Origin: Solitalea canadensis DSM 3403
Lineage (GTDB): Bacteria; Bacteroidota; Bacteroidia; Sphingobacteriales; Sphingobacteriaceae
Direction of reading: 5' to 3'
DNA: 64,000 nucleotides
Assembly (NCBI RefSeq): GCF_000242635.2
Contig: NC_017770.1
Coordinates: forward strand, 620,001 to 684,000
Below, one piece after another: positions 31,890 to 39,657 of the stretch. A program made the position numbers and the translations under genes. Numbering within the stretch: the stretch's first letter is position 1; every line of letters starts with the position of its first letter. The notes under the pieces are model-generated. The model was not told the origin of the DNA. It saw nothing but the letters and a program-made list of their open reading frames with translations, and ran no database searches.

Positions 31890-33284
31890 TCAGAACCTCA
31901 AAAACATCCTTGCTATTTTAATTTTTTCCTTAAATGGTGCATAATATACTCCACTGTCGAACCAGGTGCCTGTTTTTACTACCGATTTAATTCTGCTGAA
32001 AGCTTCAAAGCTGAATTTTCCGTGGTAATGACCCATGCCACTATTGCCAACACCGCCGAACGGGATATTGCTGTTGCCTAAATGAACTAATGTATTGTTA
32101 ATACAACCACCGCCAAAAGCAAGATGCTTGGTGTAAAAATCAGCTGTACTGCTATTTTTTGAAAATAAATAAAACGATAATGGATTAGGATTACGTGCAA
32201 TAATATTCATCGCTTCTTCATGTGTGTCGAAGCCAAAGATTGGAAGGATTGGGCCGAAAATCTCGTCATGCATTAATGGAGCGTCCAGTGAAACATTGGT
32301 CATTAAAGTAGGTTCTATAAAAAGCTCCTCTTCATTTGTATGTCCACCATAAATTATCTCTCCATCCGCTAAATAACCAGCTAATGTTTTAAAACGTTTT
32401 GTAGTTATAATTCTTCCGTAATCAGCTTTTATTGCTTGTTCACCAAAGAAACTAACGATGGTTTCCTTTATTAATTCAATGAGTTTTTCTTTTTGAGAAT
32501 TATGAATAAGAAGGTAGTCAGGTGCCACGCATGTTTGTCCGGCATTGGTAAATTTACCCCATACAATTCGCTTAGCCGCATGATTTAAGTCCACATCTTT
32601 ATCCACTACACACGGACTTTTACCACCCAATTCAAGTATAACGGGTGTTAATTTCTTAGCAGCCATTTCTGCAATGGAACGGCCAACAGGGATACTTCCT
32701 GTAAAGAATACTAAATCAAAACGATGGTTATTCATCATTTCAGGAATAACTACATGACCTTCACCTTGAATGGTTGCTACATATTCTGGTGAAAACGTTT
32801 CTGAAATGATTTTTTCAATAATTACTGCAGTTGCCGGAGCAAGCTCTGATGGCTTTAATACAGCGCAGTTGCCACCCGCAATTGCACCAACAAGTGGATT
32901 GATCAATAATTGAAATGGATAATTCCATGGAGCGATGATTAATACGCAACCTAACGGATCTTTATACAGATAACTGCTCGAGGGAAACAATACCATCGGA
33001 GTGCTTTTTCGTTCAGGCTTCATCCATTTTTTTAGATGGCTGATCGCAATATTCAACTCTTCATAAACAAGCCCTACTTCGGTGCTATACGATTCAAATT
33101 CATGTTTATTTAAATCTGTTTTTAATGCATCGAAAATGTCCTGCTCATGATTACGAATAACCTGCTTTAATTTTTTGAGTTGTTGAATTCTGAATTCATA
33201 ACTTAAGGTTGCACCCGAATTGAAATAAGAGCGTTGGTTATTGATAATTTTTGATAAGGTTGAAAGCTCGATTTCTGCTATCAT
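31890..33284 (-). CDS. aldehyde dehydrogenase (class 3 / AlkH-like)
   Basis: 464 residues, the short NAD(P)-dependent ALDH class. Visible are the cofactor loop IIAPWNYPFQLLINPLVGAI, GSIPVGRSIAEMAAK, catalytic glutamate in VILELGGKSPCVVD and nucleophilic cysteine in FTNAGQTCVAPDYLL. The C-terminal hydrophobic/basic tail is like membrane-associated fatty aldehyde dehydrogenases. It oxidises medium or long-chain aldehydes; exact substrate unknown. An inverted repeat ends 3 nt upstream of the start codon. Confidence 0.93.
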   Translation of the reverse strand: MIAEIELSTLSKIINNQRSYFNSGATLSYEFRIQQLKKLKQVIRNHEQDIFDALKTDLNKHEFESYSTEVGLVYEELNIAISHLKKWMKPERKSTPMVLFPSSSYLYKDPLGCVLIIAPWNYPFQLLINPLVGAIAGGNCAVLKPSELAPATAVIIEKIISETFSPEYVATIQGEGHVVIPEMMNNHRFDLVFFTGSIPVGRSIAEMAAKKLTPVILELGGKSPCVVDKDVDLNHAAKRIVWGKFTNAGQTCVAPDYLLIHNSQKEKLIELIKETIVSFFGEQAIKADYGRIITTKRFKTLAGYLADGEIIYGGHTNEEELFIEPTLMTNVSLDAPLMHDEIFGPILPIFGFDTHEEAMNIIARNPNPLSFYLFSKNSSTADFYTKHLAFGGGCINNTLVHLGNSNIPFGGVGNSGMGHYHGKFSFEAFSRIKSVVKTGTWFDSGVYYAPFKEKIKIARMFLRF

Positions 33285-33287
33285 AAT

Positions 33288-33312
33288 AGTTTATTGATAA
33301 GTAAATAAACTA
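33288..33312 (-). promoter_or_regulatory. inverted repeat adjoining the aldehyde dehydrogenase start codon
   Basis: TAGTTTATT-N7-AATAAACTA, perfect 9-bp arms, beginning 4 nt upstream of the ATG. In RNA it would fold over the ribosome entry region; in DNA it could be an operator. Confidence 0.4.
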
Positions 33313-33385
33313 AAAAATGTTCAAACATAAAAGCATCTGGAGTGTGCATTTACGCTTGAGTATTTTGGTATGATAAGTAATGAAA

Positions 33386-33847
33386 CTACCCAACTAAATC
33401 CAATACTTGTTGTGTTGAATTCTTAGTGTCTACCTTTTCGATAATGTGAGTAATTACACCTTCTTCATTGATAATAAATGTTGTGCGGGCTGTTCCCATA
33501 TAAGTTCTCCCATACATGCTTTTCTCCACCCAAACTCCATAATCCTCCACCATTTTTTTATCAGGATCAGCAATTAAAGTAAATGGAAGATTATACTTAT
33601 TTACAAACTTAGTGTGTGATTTTTCAGAGTCAACACTAACGCCAATAACTTCAAAGCCATTACTCTTCAAGCCTGCATAGTTATCTCTGAAATCACAAGC
33701 TTCGGCAGTACAGCCGGGAGTATCATCCTTCGGATAAAAATACAACACTACTTTTTTGCCCTTGTAGTTAGCCAAAGAAACCGGATTTCCGTTTTGATCA
33801 ACTCCTGAAAACTCAGGCGCTTTATCGTTTATGCTTAATTTTCCCAT
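33386..33847 (-). CDS. bcp: thiol peroxidase of the Bcp/PrxQ type
   Basis: 153 residues. The peroxidatic cysteine is C46 in DDTPGCTAEACDF, with resolving C51 five residues later, the alpha-2 type arrangement of PrxQ. The Arg of the active site is in GRTYMGTARTTFIIN. It reduces hydrogen peroxide and organic peroxides with electrons from thioredoxin (trxA is elsewhere in this window). Monocistronic, with a heptamer array just upstream. Confidence 0.95.
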   Translation of the reverse strand: MGKLSINDKAPEFSGVDQNGNPVSLANYKGKKVVLYFYPKDDTPGCTAEACDFRDNYAGLKSNGFEVIGVSVDSEKSHTKFVNKYNLPFTLIADPDKKMVEDYGVWVEKSMYGRTYMGTARTTFIINEEGVITHIIEKVDTKNSTQQVLDLVG

Positions 33848-33860
33848 AGTCTTTATTTTT

Positions 33861-34031
33861 AGATGTGAGATATGAGATGTGAGATTTCTTTATTAGTCCG
33901 ATAGACTTACCAGACCCAGCTTATCTCAAATCCCATATCTAATTATTTATTAGTCGGATAATCTTATAGATAATATCTCAATTCCTCGACCAGTTATATC
34001 TCAAATCTCACATCCCACATCTCAAATCTAA
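33861..34031. repeat. complex heptamer array (AGATGTG type) with a duplicated right arm
   Basis: Left arm: AGATGTG, AGATATG, AGATGTG, AGATTTC (33861-33888). Inverted units occur twice: ATCTCAA, ATCCCAT, ATCTAAT at 33923-33943, and ATCTCAA, ATCTCAC, ATCCCAC, ATCTCAA, ATCTAAT at 33998-34032. Both copies are followed by TATTTAT and preceded by a TTAGTC(C/G)GATA...GACCAG-like segment, so a segment of roughly 60-80 bp has been duplicated. The last unit overlaps the M23 gene stop codon. Confidence 0.75.
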
Positions 34032-35789
34032 TTATTTATAAAATTCGGCCTCATACAGTGAGGAGTTATTTTTAACGTCAGTAACAACTAATTGCAAGGT
34101 ATGTTTGCCTGCTGCTGTACTTTCAGTAAATGTATGTTTTAAAATATTGGTTTTTCCGTCTAATTCAAACAATACCCATTGACCATCAATCATGCCTTTC
34201 CAGTCTTTCACACCCGATAAATAATCCGCCACTCTAAATGTGATGGTGGATGATCCACTCATGTTTTTTCCGTTAATAATATTAATAGGTGTTATTCGAG
34301 GAGGCACCGTATCGACCGTAACATAATAGGTTCCGAAAGTTTTGATGCTTGCTTTTACATATCCATTTTCATATTCACCACCCTGGTAGGCTTTACTATC
34401 GTTCACAATTACTGCTTTATGTGGAATAGTAAGCTCAGGATCAGGTTTGATCTGTAATATAAAAGGTTTATTTATAGGTACATATTTATTATGCAACGTA
34501 TGAAGATTTGAATAAGCACCATAAATTTTTCCTCCCAATTGATACTCGAAATTGAAATTATTAAAGAAACAACCTTCAGGAAATGTTGCTATAATATTGT
34601 TTGAAATAAACTGATCTTGTTTGTTCCAATAAAAAGGTATAGAACCAGCTTTAACTGATTTAGTAAAAATCTTTTTAGTTGATGTACTATTTACATTAAA
34701 TGTTAACGACGAAGTGTTGCCGGCAACATCTTTTACAATGTATTCCATCTTGCTTGTTTCTGATCCTTCAAAATTCTGGATGCCACGGTTCGGGGAAATT
34801 TTGAAAATGGGCAAAGAGTTACCCGGATCTACAAACGATTTCTGAATAAAGTTTCTATTCAGTAAAAATGAATTAAAATCAATATATGAATTGATGGAAC
34901 GCTGTAAGTTAAAATCAAGGTGATCAAACACTGCTTTATAAACTGTTTGTTCATTGCGTTTTAATTCGATGGAATAAATACCATTCAGGTTTCCTGCTCC
35001 GTCCTGCATATCACTAGTGATGATTCCGAAACCAACTTGTCCATTTGCATTAATTGTGGTAGCCTGACTAACTGCATAATTACCAGCTCCTCTTGCAGCA
35101 ATAGGGAAGCCTGTTCTGATATTGCTACCGTTAACAGTACTACTATCGTTCATTGGATAAACGTATAAGCCTTTAATTAATGGAGTTTTACTGTCTCTTA
35201 CAGGTAAACCAAATAATAATGGATTTATAGGTTCTTCAGTTTTGGTATCACGGATTTCAAAGTGTAAATGCGGACCGCCCGAACCTCCTGTATTCCCTGA
35301 ATAACCAATCAATTCACCTTTTTTTACAGGAATTTCAGCATACAATAAATTAAAGTCAACTTCAAAAGACTGACGGCCATATTGAGCGGTTCTTAATACT
35401 TTTTCTAATCGAGGTGCAAAACGCTGCATATGTGCGTATACAGAAGTATATCCGTTCGGATGGTCAAGGTATGCGGCATTGCCAAATCCCCAAACCTGAA
35501 CCCTTATCCGCGATACAAATCCGTCGGCTATTGCATAAATAGGAAAACCTTCACGTTGCTGCGTTTTGAAATCTAAACCTGTGTGAAAGTGGTTAGGCCT
35601 AAGTTCACCGAATGTTCCGGAAATTGCTATTGGAATATCCATAGGCAAACGGAAATATCCTTGCGGATAAGTTCTTTCGCCGCTGGATTGCTTAAATGTA
35701 GAGTCGTTTTTATCAGCTTTTGAAAACATAAAGCCCAAGCAAACAGCAGTACCCAACGTTACTGCAACAACGCTTTTCAATAATTTCAT
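34032..35789 (-). CDS. M23-family peptidase domain protein
   Basis: 585 residues. A hydrophobic N-terminal segment (about 6-23) acts as signal or anchor. The LytM domain carries HFHTGLDF (H69, D73) and later GGPHLHFEIRD, i.e. the complete HxxxD...HxH zinc set, so it should be an active peptidoglycan endopeptidase. The C-terminal 380 residues are beta-rich, with Ig-like segments (VDTVPPRITPINI and VADYLSGVKDW), likely binding or scaffold modules. Location is periplasmic or outer-membrane facing. Monocistronic. Confidence 0.88.
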   Translation of the reverse strand: MKLLKSVVAVTLGTAVCLGFMFSKADKNDSTFKQSSGERTYPQGYFRLPMDIPIAISGTFGELRPNHFHTGLDFKTQQREGFPIYAIADGFVSRIRVQVWGFGNAAYLDHPNGYTSVYAHMQRFAPRLEKVLRTAQYGRQSFEVDFNLLYAEIPVKKGELIGYSGNTGGSGGPHLHFEIRDTKTEEPINPLLFGLPVRDSKTPLIKGLYVYPMNDSSTVNGSNIRTGFPIAARGAGNYAVSQATTINANGQVGFGIITSDMQDGAGNLNGIYSIELKRNEQTVYKAVFDHLDFNLQRSINSYIDFNSFLLNRNFIQKSFVDPGNSLPIFKISPNRGIQNFEGSETSKMEYIVKDVAGNTSSLTFNVNSTSTKKIFTKSVKAGSIPFYWNKQDQFISNNIIATFPEGCFFNNFNFEYQLGGKIYGAYSNLHTLHNKYVPINKPFILQIKPDPELTIPHKAVIVNDSKAYQGGEYENGYVKASIKTFGTYYVTVDTVPPRITPINIINGKNMSGSSTITFRVADYLSGVKDWKGMIDGQWVLFELDGKTNILKHTFTESTAAGKHTLQLVVTDVKNNSSLYEAEFYK

Positions 35790-35870
35790 GAGCGGAATTT
35801 TTTAGAAGGATAGTAAGTTCAAAAAGAATAAAAACACTCTTTTTAACTTATATTAATTAATGCATTAAAT

Positions 35871-36482
35871 TTATTTGATTTCGAAATCAAGCAGTTTCTT
35901 GCCTTCCAGATACCCTGTTAAGCGGTCTCCAATATTTACTTTGCCAACACCTTCGGGAGTACCGGTAAATATAAGATCGCCTTTTTTTAGGGTAATATAT
36001 TTTGATACGAAACTGATCAAGTGTTCAAAAGGGAATATCATATTTCCAGTATTGCCCTTCTGCACTTCGTTATCGTTGATCAATAAGTTAAAATTGATGT
36101 TTTTTAGATTCGAAAATTCAGATTTCGGAATAAACTCGCTTACCGGTGCCGAATTGTCGAAGCCTTTTGCCAATTCCCATGGCAACCCTTTTTCTTTAAG
36201 ATTTTGTTGAAGGTCGCGAGCAGTAAAATCAATCCCCAAGCCTATTTCTTCAAAGTAATTGCCAGCAAATCTTGGGTCTATATGTTTTCCTTCTTTTGCA
36301 ATCTTTAATACAATTTCAATCTCATGATGTATATCGGTTGAAAAATCGGGATGATAGAAAGGATTATTGTGTTTAAGTACTGCGGTATCCGGCTTCATGA
36401 ATATTACCGGAGATGCTGGTACTGGATTGTTTAATTCTTTTGCGTGTGCAACGTAATTTCTTCCAATAGCAATTATCTTCAT
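35871..36482 (-). CDS. fumarylacetoacetate hydrolase family protein
   Basis: The start at 36482 (MKIIAIGRNYVAHAKELNN) is chosen over an upstream in-frame ATG because it matches the family opening; 203 residues. Metal-binding residues appear in HHEIEIVLKI, GLGIDFTARDLQ and KGFDNSAPVSEF, and the C-terminal motif is GDLIFTGTPEGVGKV. Small FAH proteins act as acylpyruvases, oxaloacetate decarboxylases or 2-hydroxyhepta-diene-dioate isomerases; which one is not evident here. Cytoplasmic, single gene. Confidence 0.9.
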   Translation of the reverse strand: MKIIAIGRNYVAHAKELNNPVPASPVIFMKPDTAVLKHNNPFYHPDFSTDIHHEIEIVLKIAKEGKHIDPRFAGNYFEEIGLGIDFTARDLQQNLKEKGLPWELAKGFDNSAPVSEFIPKSEFSNLKNINFNLLINDNEVQKGNTGNMIFPFEHLISFVSKYITLKKGDLIFTGTPEGVGKVNIGDRLTGYLEGKKLLDFEIK

Positions 36483-36597
36483 GCGTGTAGTATAAGTGTA
36501 ATTGTAGTGCGATTTGTACAATAAAGGTCAATGACCAGAATCGTAAAAATATAAAATACCCGAATATTAATGATGAATCGGGAGAAAAGCGCAAAAA

Positions 36598-36629
36598 GAA
36601 AGTCCTGCAAAATGATTCGCAGGACTTTC
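36598..36629 (-). terminator. terminator of the T9SS cargo gene
   Basis: Perfect 11-bp stem GAAAGTCCTGC and complement with a 10-nt loop, followed by TTTTTGC on the minus strand. Confidence 0.8.
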
Positions 36630-36647
36630 CGATGGTACTAAAATATT

Positions 36648-37220
36648 TTAGAGTACTGATATTCTTTTTGAAACAGATTCATTGCCAACAGTCAACCTTA
36701 CAAAGTAGAAACCTTTTTGAAGGGTATTGCTCACATTAAAGGTGATTTCCTGTGTTCCGGCAGAAGTACGTTGTTGAGAAACCAAAGTGGATATTTCGTT
36801 GCCCAGCAAATCCATTAATTTAATGGTTACCATGTTATCTCTTTTCAGGTTATAGCTAACTGTAAAGGCGTCGTTAACAGGATTTGGGTAAACTTTTACA
36901 TCACTGATGTTTCTTTCTTCTTCTTGCGCATTTGCAAACATAATTGACCGGCCAGGTGTTGTTGTACTGGCAACAGGAAGCATATTTTTAGCGTTATAAA
37001 GAAGCTTGGATACTGAATATGGCTTAGGGGCAGAGTTCTTCAAAACATAATTTCCTTTCTTTTCAGAAAGGACTGACTTGCTGAATGAACTTAATGTATC
37101 TGTAAATCCAGGGCCTGAATTGCCTGGACCTACCCCCTCTAAGTTATGCGCAATAGCAGCTATTGACGCACTAAGAGCCATTAAAAGTAATAATGTATGT
37201 TTTTTGTAAATATATTTCAT
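36648..37220 (-). CDS. secreted protein with type IX secretion C-terminal sorting domain
   Basis: 190 residues: signal peptide ending near SIAAIAHN, a low-complexity middle of about 80 residues with no recognised domain, and a type A sorting domain from about residue 105. Its hallmarks are VKVYPNPVNDAFTVSY, LMDLLGNEI and QKGFYFVRLTVGNESVSKRISVL at the very end. It should cross the outer membrane through the T9SS, whose PorT and PorG are encoded in this window. The cargo part is unusually small, so it may be a structural or regulatory surface protein rather than an enzyme. Confidence 0.85.
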   Translation of the reverse strand: MKYIYKKHTLLLLMALSASIAAIAHNLEGVGPGNSGPGFTDTLSSFSKSVLSEKKGNYVLKNSAPKPYSVSKLLYNAKNMLPVASTTTPGRSIMFANAQEEERNISDVKVYPNPVNDAFTVSYNLKRDNMVTIKLMDLLGNEISTLVSQQRTSAGTQEITFNVSNTLQKGFYFVRLTVGNESVSKRISVL

Positions 37221-37301
37221 CGCATTGGCTACAAATATAGATAAATAAAACTTTTCGAGAGCAGCAGATTGTTTTAAATTTACTAATAATACTTCAAAAA
37301 T

Positions 37302-37326
37302 ATAAAAAGGTTTAAACCTATTTTAT
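37302..37326. promoter_or_regulatory. near-perfect 25-nt palindrome between divergent genes
   Basis: ATAAAA-AGGTTTAAACCT-ATTTTAT with a perfect 12-nt core AGGTTTAAACCT. It lies 82 nt upstream of the T9SS cargo gene and about 70 nt upstream of the kup -7 element, a suitable place for a shared regulator. The binding factor is unknown. Confidence 0.45.
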
Positions 37327-37395
37327 AAAAATATTAATACAATTATTAATCCAAAAAACATCGCCGTTTTAATTGGGTGATTTATAGTCAAAAAG

Positions 37396-37403
37396 TATAT
37401 TTG
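37396..37403 (+). promoter_or_regulatory. -7 element TATATTTG for kup
   Basis: Exact consensus with a TTG about 20 nt upstream as -33 element. The transcript would start near 37410, 16 nt before the TTG start codon of kup. Confidence 0.6.
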
Positions 37404-37425
37404 CGCACAATTCTTATTTACTACT

Positions 37426-39429
37426 TTGAGCAGTCATAAACTTAACCGCGTAAGTGCCGCTGGTTTATTAATCAGTTTAGGTATAATTTATGGCGATATT
37501 GGAACATCGCCTCTCTATGTTTTTAAAGCCATTATTGATGGTAGGGCAATTAATGAAGTTTTAGTGTTAGGAGGAATCTCCTGTGTTTTCTGGACATTAA
37601 CGTTGCAAACCACGCTTAAGTATGTAATTGTTACGTTACAGGCCGATAACAAAGGTGAGGGAGGTATTTTTTCACTCTTTTCATTAGTAAGGCGCAAGGC
37701 AAAATGGCTGGTTGTTCCTGCCATGATTGGTGGTTGTGCCCTTTTGGCAGACGGGATTATTACTCCACCCATTACGGTAACCTCAGCAATTGAGGGATTG
37801 CGTTTGGTTCCCAGCTTGCAACATGTACCAGTGGTGCCGGTTGTACTGATCATTATCACTTTGTTGTTTTTTATTCAGCAATTCGGGACTAATATCGTTG
37901 GTAAATCATTCGGACCCATCATGTTCCTTTGGTTTTCGATGTTGGGGGTACTGGGTGTAATGCAATTGATCACCAATCCAATGGTTTTAAAAGCCTTGAA
38001 TCCATATTGGGCTTATAAGATCCTATTCGAAAATCCTCATGGGTTCATCATTCTCGGAGCTGTATTTTTGTGTACAACGGGTGCTGAAGCTTTGTATTCA
38101 GATTTGGGGCACTGTGGTAAACACAATATCCGCGTTAGCTGGACTTTCGTAAAAACCATGCTTGTGCTTAATTATTTAGGACAGGGGGCCTGGTTGTTAA
38201 AAGAGCATATGGGTACAGTTGTAGGCGAAAATCCATTTTACGGAATGATGCCTGATGCTTTTAGGTTATTTGGAATTGCGTTAGCCACTGCTGCTGCAAT
38301 AGTAGCCAGTCAGGCTTTGATAAGTGGTTCCTTTACCCTGATTAGTGAGGCTGTGCGCATGAACCTATGGCCTAAAGTAAGAATTAACTATCCTACTGAA
38401 TCAAAAGGACAATTATATGTGCCCAGTGTTAACTGGTTACTTTGGGCGGGCTGTTGTTTTGTTGTCTATCATTTTGGTGAATCCAGCAAGATGGAGGCGG
38501 CTTACGGCCTTTCAATTACCATTGCCATGTTAATGACCACCGTTTTAATGTGTGTGTTCTTGTTAACTCGCAAGGTTGCATTACCAATTGTAATTGTCTT
38601 TGTAGGGATGTATATAGTTGTAGAAGGTGCGTTTTTGTTAGGTAACCTTTCGAAATTTATGCACGGAGGTTATTTTACAGTGATTTTAGGAAGTTTGATC
38701 TTCTCCGTTATGTGGACTTGGTTTAAGGCTCGCAAGATCAAAAACCGTTATGTTAAATTTGTTGAGATTGAAGATTATTTTGAAATCCTTGAGGACCTTA
38801 GTAAAGACTCAACAGTTTCTAAATATTCATCACAACTGGTTTACCTTACCAGTGCAAACTTTGATTCGGAGATTGAATCGAAAATTATTTATTCTATACT
38901 TCAGAAACAACCCAAAAGGGCAGATGTCTATTGGTTAGTTCATGTGGACGTGCTTGATGAACCTTACAAAAAAGAATATCGTGTAGTTGAAATGGTTCCC
39001 GGAGTACTGTACCGTGTCGATTTCCGCTTAGGTTTCCGTGAAAGTCAGCGCATTAATATCTTATTCAGAAAGGTTGTAGAAGAAATGGTGAAGAATAAGG
39101 AAGTAAGCATTACAAGTCAATATCAGTCGTTACGCAAACATAATCTGGTAGGCGACTTCCGATTTGTAGTTCTTGAGAAAATTTTGTCTGATCCACGTGC
39201 ACTATCATTCATTGAGCGTATGACCATGTACTATTACTTCGTTCTTAAAAAGCTTAGCTTATCTGAAGAAAAAGGGTTTGGCCTCGATCTGAGTTCGGTA
39301 GCTGTTGAAAAAGTTCCACTAGTATTAACAACCACTGATAATGTGGAGATTAAACGGGTTGATTTTGAAGGAGGAAATGGAGTAGATGCGCTTTATAACC
39401 CAAAGGCGGCAAAACATTCTGAGGTTTAA
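37426..39429 (+). CDS. kup: KUP-type low-affinity potassium transporter (TTG start)
   Basis: 667 residues with 12 predicted membrane helices and a hydrophilic C-terminal domain of about 200 residues. Signature GIIYGDIGTSPLYVFKA starts at about residue 19, followed by GEGGIFSLFSLVRR. The start codon is TTG: no in-frame ATG or GTG lies between it and the upstream stop at 37378, and the N-terminus SSHKLNRVSAAGLLI is what the family shows. Kup imports K+ with protons. Weak TTG initiation and the palindrome upstream may set low expression. Confidence 0.95.
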   Translation: MSSHKLNRVSAAGLLISLGIIYGDIGTSPLYVFKAIIDGRAINEVLVLGGISCVFWTLTLQTTLKYVIVTLQADNKGEGGIFSLFSLVRRKAKWLVVPAMIGGCALLADGIITPPITVTSAIEGLRLVPSLQHVPVVPVVLIIITLLFFIQQFGTNIVGKSFGPIMFLWFSMLGVLGVMQLITNPMVLKALNPYWAYKILFENPHGFIILGAVFLCTTGAEALYSDLGHCGKHNIRVSWTFVKTMLVLNYLGQGAWLLKEHMGTVVGENPFYGMMPDAFRLFGIALATAAAIVASQALISGSFTLISEAVRMNLWPKVRINYPTESKGQLYVPSVNWLLWAGCCFVVYHFGESSKMEAAYGLSITIAMLMTTVLMCVFLLTRKVALPIVIVFVGMYIVVEGAFLLGNLSKFMHGGYFTVILGSLIFSVMWTWFKARKIKNRYVKFVEIEDYFEILEDLSKDSTVSKYSSQLVYLTSANFDSEIESKIIYSILQKQPKRADVYWLVHVDVLDEPYKKEYRVVEMVPGVLYRVDFRLGFRESQRINILFRKVVEEMVKNKEVSITSQYQSLRKHNLVGDFRFVVLEKILSDPRALSFIERMTMYYYFVLKKLSLSEEKGFGLDLSSVAVEKVPLVLTTTDNVEIKRVDFEGGNGVDALYNPKAAKHSEV

Positions 39430-39446
39430 GTTAAACTTAGCTATAA

Positions 39447-39474
39447 AAAACGCCCGGTTATTACCGGGCGTTTT
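39447..39474 (+). terminator. kup terminator
   Basis: Perfect 12-bp stem AAAACGCCCGGT and complement, 4-nt loop, then T-rich tail. Confidence 0.9.
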
Positions 39475-39597
39475 GTTTTAAGAGCATTTGTTTTTAATTA
39501 ATGAAACTGTTAGGACTAACAGAAATAAGACAGATAAATGTAGTATTTATTAAATCACTTTTGTAGTTATTGCTGATTAAAATATTCAAATTATAAA

Positions 39598-39627
39598 GAA
39601 AACCGCCTCTGTTATGAAGCGGTTTTC
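39598..39627 (-). terminator. terminator of the APC permease gene
   Basis: 9-bp stem GAAAACCGC/GCGGTTTTC with a 12-nt loop; 30 nt past the permease stop, and T-rich on the minus strand. Confidence 0.8.
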
Positions 39628-39657
39628 CTTTTATAAAATCAATCGGTTGCCCGAGAA

